64,000 bases of DNA, from contig JACQDB010000065.1 in the NCBI GenBank assembly GCA_016201275.1, positions 17,092 through 81,091 of the forward strand. The letters run 5' to 3'. The stretch's first letter is position 1. Each line of letters begins with the position of its first letter. Positions 53,418 to 60,538 of this stretch are shown here, piece after piece. The notes under the pieces are model-generated. The model saw only the letters and a program-made list of their open reading frames with translations. It did no database searches and was not told the DNA's origin. The stretch is from Acidobacteriota bacterium (GTDB lineage: Bacteria > Acidobacteriota > Blastocatellia > UBA7656). A program made the translations under genes and the position numbers.

Positions 53418-53591
53418 ATGGTAGCTTCACAGGAGACCGCAATTCATGAACGCGGCTTGGGTTTTGCAGTGTTGTTGTATTATGTCGTCGCGCTGGGCGC
53501 TTTGGTAATCGGTATGTACGGCTTGTTCAACCTCGTATGGCTGGCGGGAAGCGCCGTCGAACAAAATGCCCATACCTTGAGCGGCTTATAA
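53418..53591 (+). CDS. Small single-span membrane protein
   Basis: This 57-residue protein starts at an ATG preceded by CAGGAG. It has a short polar N-terminus (MVASQETAIHERG) and a long hydrophobic helix or helix pair (about 15-46), then a polar tail. Because it is short it is easily missed. No family is recognised. The good ribosome-binding site and clean membrane profile support it as a real gene. Confidence 0.6.
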   Translation: MVASQETAIHERGLGFAVLLYYVVALGALVIGMYGLFNLVWLAGSAVEQNAHTLSGL

Positions 53592-53765
53592 AAAACGCCA
53601 ATAAAATCAAGGGGATTTGCAATTTTTTTCGTTTTGCCAGTTGCCTCTTCACCGGACGCGACAACAAAATCATGTGCCAAAATCAAATCATTTCGGGCGC
53701 GTCTTTTAGCGAAAGTTGGCGGTCAGTTGAAAGCGGCGGCAGCGCAGTGCTAGACTTTCGCCGCT

Positions 53766-54254
53766 ATGAATTCCCAACCCAAGGCAGAATCTTCCGGCAC
53801 TGGCAACATTATCTGGACTATCGGGCGCAGGCTTTCGATGGTCGTGGTGTTGACGCTGGCCTTTTTTTTAAGCGCTGTCCTCACCATCTATGTCATGTTT
53901 CGCAGCGGCAACACCCGCGTGCCGGATGTCGTCGGCAAAAGCGAAGCTGAAGCCAAAGCCATCATGGAATCGGGCAAGTTTGAAATCAAGATTCAACGTC
54001 GCGCCGACGAGGCCCCCATCAACACCGTTATCGAAACCCGACCCGCGCCGCGCTCTTCGGTCAAAACCAACTCCTTAGTCACCATCGTCATCAGCAGCGG
54101 CCCGGTGCAAAACAAGAGCCAACTTGATCGCCAACGATTTCATTTTCCGGCTTCGGCTTTGCCTATTCGTTTCGAGCCAGCGGCTCTTTCCCTCAACCGT
54201 CAGTCTCCGATAATGACCTCATCAGCGAACTTGCAATTGGTCAACAGAAACTAG
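53766..54254 (+). CDS. Membrane-anchored PASTA-domain protein
   Basis: This 162-residue protein has one membrane helix (about 22-48). A single PASTA domain follows: VPDVVGKSEAEAKAIMESGKFEIKIQRRADEAPINTVIETRPAPRSSVKTNSLVTIVIS. PASTA domains bind peptidoglycan fragments and usually belong to Ser/Thr kinases or penicillin-binding proteins; here there is no kinase domain. The C-terminal 45 residues are a Ser/Pro/Asn-rich tail of unusual composition. rpe follows after 12 bases. Confidence 0.8.
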   Translation: MNSQPKAESSGTGNIIWTIGRRLSMVVVLTLAFFLSAVLTIYVMFRSGNTRVPDVVGKSEAEAKAIMESGKFEIKIQRRADEAPINTVIETRPAPRSSVKTNSLVTIVISSGPVQNKSQLDRQRFHFPASALPIRFEPAALSLNRQSPIMTSSANLQLVNRN

Positions 54255-54266
54255 AAACTAAAACCT

Positions 54267-54935
54267 ATGGTTGAAATCGCACCTTCCATTTTGTCGGCGG
54301 ATTTTGCGCGTTTGGGCGAAGAGATTGCCGCCGCCGAACGCGGTGGCGCGGGGTTGATTCACGTAGATGTGATGGACGGCCATTATGTGCCGAATCTCAC
54401 TATCGGCCCGGTGGTCTTGAAATCCCTGCGCCGCACCACCACGCTGCCGCTCGATTGCCATTTGATGATTACCAATCCCGATGACTACCTTGAAGCCTTC
54501 GCCAACGCCGGAGCCGATATGATTTCCGTTCATGTCGAAGCCGCTACGCATCTGCATCGCACGGTGACGACGATTCGCCAACTCGGTTGCAAAGCCGGAG
54601 CGGTATTGAACCCGGCCACGCCGCTGGTGGCGCTGGAAGAAATTCTGCCGTTCGTAGATTACGTTTTGCTGATGTCGGTCAATCCGGGATTTGGCGGCCA
54701 GTCGTTCATAGAGACCGCGCTTGACAAGGTTACGCGCCTGCGCGATATGATTAGCAGTCACAGCCTGGATGTCACAATCGAAATAGATGGCGGCGTGGAT
54801 CTTGAAAACATTGCCGCAGTCGTGCGTCACGGCGCGCAATGGATTGTTGCCGGGTCTGCGGTTTTCGGCAAAGGCGACCCCGAAGCGGCAACCCGCGCCT
54901 TGCGGCAACAAGCGTTGCAACCGCTCAGTGTTTAG
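54267..54935 (+). CDS. rpe: Ribulose-phosphate 3-epimerase
   Basis: It interconverts ribulose 5-phosphate and xylulose 5-phosphate in the pentose phosphate pathway. The 222-residue TIM barrel shows [33 protein letters not shown] (metal His/Asp), [21 protein letters not shown] and EIDGGVD, then AGSAVFG. All metal and catalytic residues are in place. It lies between the PASTA protein and a BamD-like lipoprotein on the same strand. Confidence 0.95.
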   Translation: MVEIAPSILSADFARLGEEIAAAERGGAGLIHVDVMDGHYVPNLTIGPVVLKSLRRTTTLPLDCHLMITNPDDYLEAFANAGADMISVHVEAATHLHRTVTTIRQLGCKAGAVLNPATPLVALEEILPFVDYVLLMSVNPGFGGQSFIETALDKVTRLRDMISSHSLDVTIEIDGGVDLENIAAVVRHGAQWIVAGSAVFGKGDPEAATRALRQQALQPLSV

Positions 54936-54976
54936 CCCGTGCAAAAACTTCACATGAATTTTAAGCAAAGGAAAAC

Positions 54977-55012
54977 GAAGAGGTGAAGAGGTGAACAAGT
55001 GAACGGGTGATG
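54977..55012. repeat. Octamer tandem array downstream of rpe
   Basis: 8-base units GAAGAGGT, GAAGAGGT, GAACAAGT, GAACGGGT and a partial GATGG lie in the 135-base gap between rpe and the BamD-like gene. No inverted partner was found nearby. Confidence 0.8.
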
Positions 55013-55070
55013 GATTTTTTGCCCTTCGCTTTGACATCGCGGCTCCCCTTCATTGGAAAAGGGTAGTTTT

Positions 55071-56264
55071 ATGAAAGCAGTCAAAATCATGATTCTGGCG
55101 CTCGCCATAGCGCTGTCGTTTGCCGCTTGCAGTGGCAAGGCGAAAAATAAAATCACGCTCGAAGAAGCCAAAGGTCCGGGGCGCGACAAAGAGTTGTACC
55201 GCGATGCCGTGGATGCGATTCGCAAAGGCGCTTTCGACAAAGGCAGAATTCTGTTGAACACTATGATCAACACCTACCCGGAAAGCCCTCTGGTCAAAAT
55301 TGCCAAGCTCTCGATTGCCGATTCGTTTTATCTGGAAGGCGGCAGCAAAAATCTAGCGCAGGCCGAAGTTGCTTACCGCGAGTTCGTAGAATTTTTTCCT
55401 GATGATCCGCTGGCCGACGACGTAATGATTAAAATGGCAGAAATCCATCTGCGCCAAGTGCAATCGCCAGACCGCGACCCGACCCACGCCAAATTGGCCG
55501 AGCGCCAGTTGAAAGAGACCTTGCGACGCTATCCCAACACCGACCGAAAAGATTTGATCGAAGAGCGCATGGCCGACGTGCAGGAAATTTTAGCCATGCA
55601 CGAATTGAAAGTGGCGCGCTTCAATTTTGAATTGCGCCAGGCGATGGCCGGCACGCAGATGCGAACCGAAGAGATATTGAACAAGTATCCGAACTTTTCG
55701 CGCTTTGATGAAGCCTTGTGGTTGCACGCCCAGACGATGGCGATTCAGGAAGACACCGAAACCGCCAGCCGCGATTTAAACCGCTTGCTGACCAACTATC
55801 CGAAATCCGAATACGTTGACGATGCCAAAAAGATGTTGACCAAATTCGGCAAGGCCGTGCCGGAACCCGACCCCGCCAAAGTTACCGACGCCAAAAGCAA
55901 CGCTCCCGGCGTGATGTCGAAAGTGACCGGCTTGTTTTTGGGTACACACATAGACACCTCGAATAAAGGCGTCATCATTGACCGCGAATTGAAGACCGAT
56001 GAAATCGTCGCCCGGGCGCAGGAGTTGGGCGGCGCAGCAAAGGCCGATGCACCGGTCACGCCGGGCGCGGAGACCACTTCTAATGCCCCCGATGCGCGTC
56101 CGCGTCGCGCCAATGGCGGAGCCAGTCAAGATGTCGAAGTGAAAGCCGGTTCCGCGACGGCTGCGCCCAGTTCGACCACCAAAAAAGACAGCAATAAAAA
56201 AGACAAGAAAGATAAAAAGAAGAACGACAATGATGGCGCAGCCAAAGTTCTTCGCAATCCCTAA
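55071..56264 (+). CDS. BamD-like outer-membrane lipoprotein with TPR repeats
   Basis: This 397-residue lipoprotein has the lipobox SFAAC (Cys about 19). The N-terminal half has TPR-like repeats of the BamD/YfiO type (KGAFDKGRILLNTMINTYPESPLVKIAKLSIADSFYLEGG, then AEVAYREFVEFFPDDPLADDVMIKMAEI). In the BAM complex such proteins help fold outer-membrane barrels. The C-terminus is longer than E. coli BamD and ends in an Ala/Pro linker and a Lys/Asp-rich low-complexity tail. An in-frame ATG six codons earlier is less likely. Confidence 0.85.
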   Translation: MKAVKIMILALAIALSFAACSGKAKNKITLEEAKGPGRDKELYRDAVDAIRKGAFDKGRILLNTMINTYPESPLVKIAKLSIADSFYLEGGSKNLAQAEVAYREFVEFFPDDPLADDVMIKMAEIHLRQVQSPDRDPTHAKLAERQLKETLRRYPNTDRKDLIEERMADVQEILAMHELKVARFNFELRQAMAGTQMRTEEILNKYPNFSRFDEALWLHAQTMAIQEDTETASRDLNRLLTNYPKSEYVDDAKKMLTKFGKAVPEPDPAKVTDAKSNAPGVMSKVTGLFLGTHIDTSNKGVIIDRELKTDEIVARAQELGGAAKADAPVTPGAETTSNAPDARPRRANGGASQDVEVKAGSATAAPSSTTKKDSNKKDKKDKKKNDNDGAAKVLRNP

Positions 56265-56265
56265 A

Positions 56266-56369
56266 GGCAGATGTCAGATGTCAGATGCCGGATGTCAGTT
56301 TTGCTTTTAAAATTTAGAGTAGCTCATTGCTTAATCACTAACATCTGACATCTGACATCTGACATCTGA
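56266..56369. repeat. Inverted heptamer arrays between bamD-like gene and epimerase
   Basis: The left array (GGCAGAT, GTCAGAT, GTCAGAT, GCCGGAT, GTCAG; 56266-56298) faces the right array (ATCTGAC repeated from 56343 to 56369), its reverse complement. A 44-base AT-rich spacer separates them. The arrays fill the whole gap: they begin two bases after one stop codon and end three bases before the next ATG. Confidence 0.9.
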
Positions 56370-56372
56370 ATT

Positions 56373-57425
56373 ATGAAAGTTCTGGTCATTGGTGGAAGCG
56401 GTTACATCGGCAGTCACACAGTTGACGAACTGTTGCGGCGCAAAATAGACGTATTCATTTTCGCTCGCGGCACCACGCCTTCTTCGTTCCCCGCCAAAGT
56501 CACCTTGATCAAAGGCGACCGCCACTCGCATCAAGACATTGCCAAGCTGCGTTCGCAACGCTTCGATGCCGTCATAGACATCAATGCGTACACCCGCGAC
56601 GAGACGCAAACCATCATCAACGCTTTGGACGGTTTCATCTCGCGCTTCGTGCATCTGTCAACGCTGGCGGTGTGTAAATTGAAATCCGCCGCGCCGCTGG
56701 TCGAAAGCGATGCGATGGTCACAGACCCCAACGCCGGATACGCTTACGACAAAGCCGAATGCGAACGCGCCTTGCGTTGGGCGCATACCAAAAGCGGCTT
56801 CCCGTTTGTCAGCATCAGGCCGACAGCGGTCATCGGGCCACGCGATTACCTGTCACGCGAAAATTATCACCTCAAACGCATCATCAACGGTGATCCGATT
56901 ATTGTGCCAGACAGCGGTGCGACCCCGATTTGGGCGGTTTTTGTTAAGGATTTGGCCAATGTTTTAGTCAATGCCATCAGCGCCAGTGGCGTCGAAGGCC
57001 ACAGCTATCACGTCTCGCAACCGGAGTTCATCACCATCAACGACCACATTGCCAACATCGCCCACATCGCCGGAACCCAAGCTATCACGGCGCACATCCC
57101 TTCGCGTTTGTTGGAGAGATTGGGATTCAATCTATCGCATTTTCCTTACGCCTTGCCGCAAGAGTTGGTCTTGATGGTGGACAGCAGCGCGGCGCAGAAA
57201 GCCTTGTCGTATGTGCCGACGCCTTACCCGCAAGCCTTGCGCGAAACCGTCGAATGGTTTCTCCAACGCGGCGCGGAAACCGAAGCCTCCATCGAAGACC
57301 GTTTCCCGCCGGTGATGCCGCGCTCACGCGAACGCGATTTGATTGACCGCTATCGAATGGCGATTCGTGAACTCGAAGACCGCCTCACCGACGACTGGCT
57401 CAACGAATCCATGCCGGAGATCTAA
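56373..57425 (+). CDS. NAD-dependent epimerase/dehydratase (extended SDR)
   Basis: This 350-residue Rossmann-fold protein has GGSGYIGSHTVDELL at the N-terminus. The active-site Tyr region reads AYDKAECERAL (the usual YxxxK is YDKAE, so the Lys is shifted or missing). A PTAVIGPRDYL segment contacts the substrate. The C-terminus is charged. It resembles nucleotide-sugar epimerases but is a distant relative. Lying next to lpxB, a role in lipopolysaccharide or other envelope sugar metabolism is plausible but unproven. Confidence 0.8.
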   Translation: MKVLVIGGSGYIGSHTVDELLRRKIDVFIFARGTTPSSFPAKVTLIKGDRHSHQDIAKLRSQRFDAVIDINAYTRDETQTIINALDGFISRFVHLSTLAVCKLKSAAPLVESDAMVTDPNAGYAYDKAECERALRWAHTKSGFPFVSIRPTAVIGPRDYLSRENYHLKRIINGDPIIVPDSGATPIWAVFVKDLANVLVNAISASGVEGHSYHVSQPEFITINDHIANIAHIAGTQAITAHIPSRLLERLGFNLSHFPYALPQELVLMVDSSAAQKALSYVPTPYPQALRETVEWFLQRGAETEASIEDRFPPVMPRSRERDLIDRYRMAIRELEDRLTDDWLNESMPEI

Positions 57426-57544
57426 GCGCTGAGGACTGAGTTAGAAAAACTACTGATAACAGCCGCGCCCGAAAAAAGATGAATGATAATCCCTCAGTCC
57501 TCAGTCCTCAGTCCTCAGTCCTCAGTCCTCAGTCCTCAGCGCTC
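57424..57544. repeat. Inverted heptamer arrays overlapping the start of lpxB
   Basis: The left arm AGCGCTGAGGACTGAG (about 57425-57440) is the exact reverse complement of the end of the right array. The right array has six perfect CTCAGTC units (57493-57534) and a variant CTCAGCG (57535-57541). The array is translated as the first part of LpxB (repeated SVLSPQS). Confidence 0.92.
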
Positions 57545-58834
57545 AAGATCATGGTGGTTGCAGGGGAAGCCTCCGGCGATAAACACGGCGCGGCGCTGGC
57601 GCGTAGTCTCAAACAGCTTTATCCCGAAACTCTCTTTGATTTTTTTGGCGCGGGTGGCGAAGAGATGCGTTTGGCAGGCGTCGAAACGCTGGTGGATGCC
57701 AAAGATGTCGCCATCATCGGCATCCCTGAAATCATTGGCGCTTTGGGCAAATTTTATAGCGCGTACAAAAAATTAATCGCTGCGGCAAACGAGCGCAAAC
57801 CCGATGCGGTGGTGTTGATTGATTGGCCGGATTTCAATATGCGGGTTGCCAAGAAACTTCGCAAACAAGGCTTCAAGATTATCTATTACATCAGCCCGCA
57901 GGTGTGGGCGTGGCGGCGTTATCGCGTCAAAGCCTTGCGCCGCGATGTGGACAAGATGCTGGTTATCCTGCCTTTTGAAGAAGAATTTTATCGCGCCGAA
58001 AACATAGACGTGGAATACATCGGGCATCCGCTCGCCAATGCCGTTCACCTCACCACCACACGCGCAGCCTTCGCCGCACAATATCAACTGGATGCGACAC
58101 GCCTATGGATTGCCTTGCTGCCCGGCAGCCGCCACAAAGAGATTCATTATCATTTACCGGCCATGCTCGACGCCGCCGCTCGATTGCAGAATGCAGATTG
58201 CGGAGTGCGGAGTGCAGACTCGCCGTCCCTGCAAAATGACAAATCGCCAATCGCCAAGGAGCAAGCTACAGAGACATTGAAGGACTCCGAGAGTCCGCAC
58301 TCCGCACTCCGCACTCCACAATCAGAAAATCCGCACTCCGCAATCCGCACTCCGCAATTCATTCTGCCTCTGGCGTCAACCATTTCGCGGCAGCAAGTCG
58401 AAGCAACCATCGAAGCATCAGGCGTTAATGTGAAGATCATCGAACGCGATACCTACAACGCGATGGGAGTTGCCGATTTCGCTATTGTGGCAAGCGGCAC
58501 CGCGACGGTAGAAACGGCGCTTGCAGATACGCCTATGGTGATTGTCTATCGCGGCTCGGAGGTGAACTGGCGATTGATTCGCCCGCTGATTCACTTGGAC
58601 ACTTTCGGCATGGTCAATCTGATCGCCGGTCGCCGCATCGTTCCCGAATTGATGCAGCACGACGTGACGGGTGAAAAGATCGCTGCTGAAGTAAAAGCAA
58701 TTTTGAATAACCAAGAGCGCTTAAAAAAAATGCGCGAAGATTTACGCGAAGTGCAATTGAAGCTGAAAGCAGGCGGCGCAAATGGCGCAGAGCGCGCCGC
58801 ACAAGCTGTAATGCGAGTGATTCAAAACTCCTAA
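57479..58834 (+). CDS. lpxB: Lipid-A-disaccharide synthase with two repeat-encoded segments
   Basis: It joins UDP-2,3-diacylglucosamine and lipid X in lipid A synthesis at the inner membrane. Family motifs are VVAGEASGDKHGAAL, IDWPDFNMRVAKKLRKQG, ISPQVWAWRRYR, PFEEEFY, ALLPGSRHKEI and ASGTATVETAL. At 451 residues it is longer than usual. Residues 1-24 are encoded by CTCAGTC heptamers, and about residues 236-293 by a second inverted heptamer element. A start at 57551 (MVVAGEAS) would avoid the extension but has no ribosome-binding site. Both additions keep the frame. Confidence 0.93.
   Translation: MNDNPSVLSPQSSVLSPQSSALKIMVVAGEASGDKHGAALARSLKQLYPETLFDFFGAGGEEMRLAGVETLVDAKDVAIIGIPEIIGALGKFYSAYKKLIAAANERKPDAVVLIDWPDFNMRVAKKLRKQGFKIIYYISPQVWAWRRYRVKALRRDVDKMLVILPFEEEFYRAENIDVEYIGHPLANAVHLTTTRAAFAAQYQLDATRLWIALLPGSRHKEIHYHLPAMLDAAARLQNADCGVRSADSPSLQNDKSPIAKEQATETLKDSESPHSALRTPQSENPHSAIRTPQFILPLASTISRQQVEATIEASGVNVKIIERDTYNAMGVADFAIVASGTATVETALADTPMVIVYRGSEVNWRLIRPLIHLDTFGMVNLIAGRRIVPELMQHDVTGEKIAAEVKAILNNQERLKKMREDLREVQLKLKAGGANGAERAAQAVMRVIQNS
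58184..58358. repeat. 175-base inverted heptamer element inserted in lpxB
   Basis: The left array (58184-58218) has units of the TTGCGGA/GTGCGGA/GTGCAGA type. The right array (about 58294-58358) has the reverse-complement type (GCACTCC, GCAATCC). About 75 bases of non-repeat sequence lie between. The element contributes about 58 codons without a stop, giving the peptide CGVRSADSPS ... SALRTPQSENPHSAIRTPQ. Confidence 0.92.
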
Positions 58835-58920
58835 AGAAAACCTCTATCGTGGAGTTGATCGCGCCGAAACTTACTGGCATTCATGCGAAACATTGGTATC
58901 GGCTGCGGTCGAACGCAGAG

Positions 58921-59418
58921 TCAAGCTCTCGTGTCCATCAGCTTATTTGTGAAAAGCCTGGATGTGCTACCAATGCCAAAAGCAAAACTGTATTTCAGCG
59001 GACTGCGCCTATGATGCAATAGTTGTATAGTTGCAACAAAAGGCTCTTTCATATACACGGCCCCATATTTTCCCATCTCGGGTATCCGATCCATTGCCCA
59101 CCACACATCCGCTTTTGCGTCCTTGCCTTGTGGCATCCAAGTAAATTGCCCAATAACTTGGATTATCCGCTGAGGGTCACTGATTAATTCAATAGAATCT
59201 ATGTCCACTAACTCAAGAAACATATCTCGTTTTGACCAAACCGGATCGAATTTCAAATGATAATAAGTAAGACCATAGATAGCCCACCGAATGGACAAAA
59301 TGTTATCCTCAAGTTGATTTTCAAATACGGGTAGCGGAGACTTCAAAAAGTTTATAAGAGCATCCCTCAGATACAACTCATCAATCCGCATACGCTTTTT
59401 AATAATTCTTCTTTTCAT
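58921..59418 (-). CDS. Hypothetical protein
   Basis: This 165-residue protein opens with a basic stretch (MKRRIIKKRMR) and is probably soluble and mixed alpha/beta. It contains several aromatic clusters (IYGLTYYHL, QFTWMPQG, VWWAMDRI). The family is not recognised. The gene is visibly AT-richer than its neighbours and lies alone, opposite to lpxB, which suggests horizontal acquisition. No partner gene is adjacent. Confidence 0.6.
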   Translation of the reverse strand: MKRRIIKKRMRIDELYLRDALINFLKSPLPVFENQLEDNILSIRWAIYGLTYYHLKFDPVWSKRDMFLELVDIDSIELISDPQRIIQVIGQFTWMPQGKDAKADVWWAMDRIPEMGKYGAVYMKEPFVATIQLLHHRRSPLKYSFAFGIGSTSRLFTNKLMDTRA

Positions 59419-59475
59419 GAAACAATAGGGCGTTTATTTTTGGCTAACGATGAATTATGCCACTGGTGTTTTACT

Positions 59476-60222
59476 TCATCCGGCAAGTGCTTGACGGGCG
59501 CGGCGCACCATCTCCACCATCGCTTTTCGCACTTCATCGGGCGTCGTCACCGGCTCAACAAAATTCAAGCGAATGGGTTTATGCGTGTTGTTCTTGATAG
59601 CAATTATATCGAAGCCTGCGCGATCTACGTGAATCATCTTTGCGGCATCAGCTTCGGTTTCGGCAAAGGCTTTCGCATAAGCGAGCATCGCCTCTTGATG
59701 GTCTTCGTTCATGTGCTTGCAGATGCCTGCAAGGTGCGGAGCCATCACGTCGAGCTTTGCATCGGCGGCGCGATCAAGCAATTCATCGCCGTCAATCCAG
59801 TGAATGTTGCCAAAGCCGCCGATGAAGCGCACCTGCGAAACCTGTATGCGGAAGAGCGAAAAATCGTGCGCCGCGAAATAGCTCGCCGCCTTCGGCACGG
59901 CTTCCAGATACCGTCGCTCGGCGTCTTCCAGAAACGGCGGCGACACCGGCAAGGCATAGCCAATCAGCGTTGCTCTGGCGCTCGCCTGTTGGTCTTTGGT
60001 GTTGGACGCCTGCACCAGAAAACTGGCGCGGGCATCGGCGCGCACATTGCGCGTGTGTTCGGCAATGTCGCTGATTAAAATCAGCGGCTCGCCCGCCGCT
60101 GTCAACGCATAAGGCGCAACCGAACCGAACGGCCAGCCCTCCAACTTTTGCGACAAGGTGCAGAGCATCCCGTCGCGTTCGGCTTTCAGAAAAGCGCGTG
60201 CTTCTACAATCTGTTCTTTCAT
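59476..60222 (-). CDS. HugZ-like pyridoxamine-5'-phosphate-oxidase-fold protein
   Basis: This 248-residue protein has an N-terminal split-barrel flavin/heme fold (AFLKAERDGMLCTLSQKLEGWPFGSVAPYAL, ISDIAEHTRNV, LIGYALPV) and a C-terminal DUF2470 domain (HMNEDHQEAMLAYAKAF). This is the layout of HugZ-type heme-degrading proteins, in which a C-terminal His contacts heme. The start at 60222 removes a 22-residue upstream extension lacking conservation. Heme use is inferred from the fold; other members bind FMN. Confidence 0.82.
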   Translation of the reverse strand: MKEQIVEARAFLKAERDGMLCTLSQKLEGWPFGSVAPYALTAAGEPLILISDIAEHTRNVRADARASFLVQASNTKDQQASARATLIGYALPVSPPFLEDAERRYLEAVPKAASYFAAHDFSLFRIQVSQVRFIGGFGNIHWIDGDELLDRAADAKLDVMAPHLAGICKHMNEDHQEAMLAYAKAFAETEADAAKMIHVDRAGFDIIAIKNNTHKPIRLNFVEPVTTPDEVRKAMVEMVRRARQALAG

Positions 60223-60312
60223 AGTGAAAACATTATCAAGCAAGCGGAGAAGCAGTATCAATCCAAAATCCCTCCACTCCCTATTCATTTCTACACAAAT
60301 TTTGCAGCGGTA

Positions 60313-60487
60313 TTTTTGCGGCAGTGCCGCTTTGATGTGCGGTGAGTCTGTGACTCACCGAGCGGGGTTCGCGCTTTTTCTTACGGGGCTACGCCCCAAA
60401 TTGGCGGCGTAGCCGCAAGACTTAAGAGGCAAATCTCACGGAAAGGCCAAGCCTTTCCGCACATCAAAGCGGCACAGCCGCCCCAAA
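60313..60487. mobile_element. MITE-like element with terminal inverted repeats
   Basis: The ends are inverted repeats of about 30 bp. GTGCCGCTTTGATGTGCGG on the left is matched exactly on the right by CCGCACATCAAAGCGGCAC, and the outer bases pair with few mismatches. Inside lie four hairpins (60341-60359, 60385-60397, 60404-60416, 60440-60458). No transposase frame is present. Size (175 bp) and structure suit a non-autonomous element; a target duplication is not obvious. Confidence 0.65.
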
Positions 60488-60506
60488 AGATGTGTACATA
60501 CTAATG

Positions 60507-60538
60507 ACTTCCCCACTTCCCCACTTCCCCACTTTCCT
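60507..60538. repeat. Octamer tandem array at the end of the M28 gene
   Basis: 8-base units ACTTCCCC, ACTTCCCC, ACTTCCCC, ACTTTCCT run up to the stop codon of the M28 peptidase gene (60538-60540). No inverted partner was identified close by. Confidence 0.85.

Noticed and set aside
57493..57541. Regular heptamers that might be taken for a CRISPR array
   Set aside because: Units are 7 bases with no spacers, and no cas gene is present anywhere in the window.
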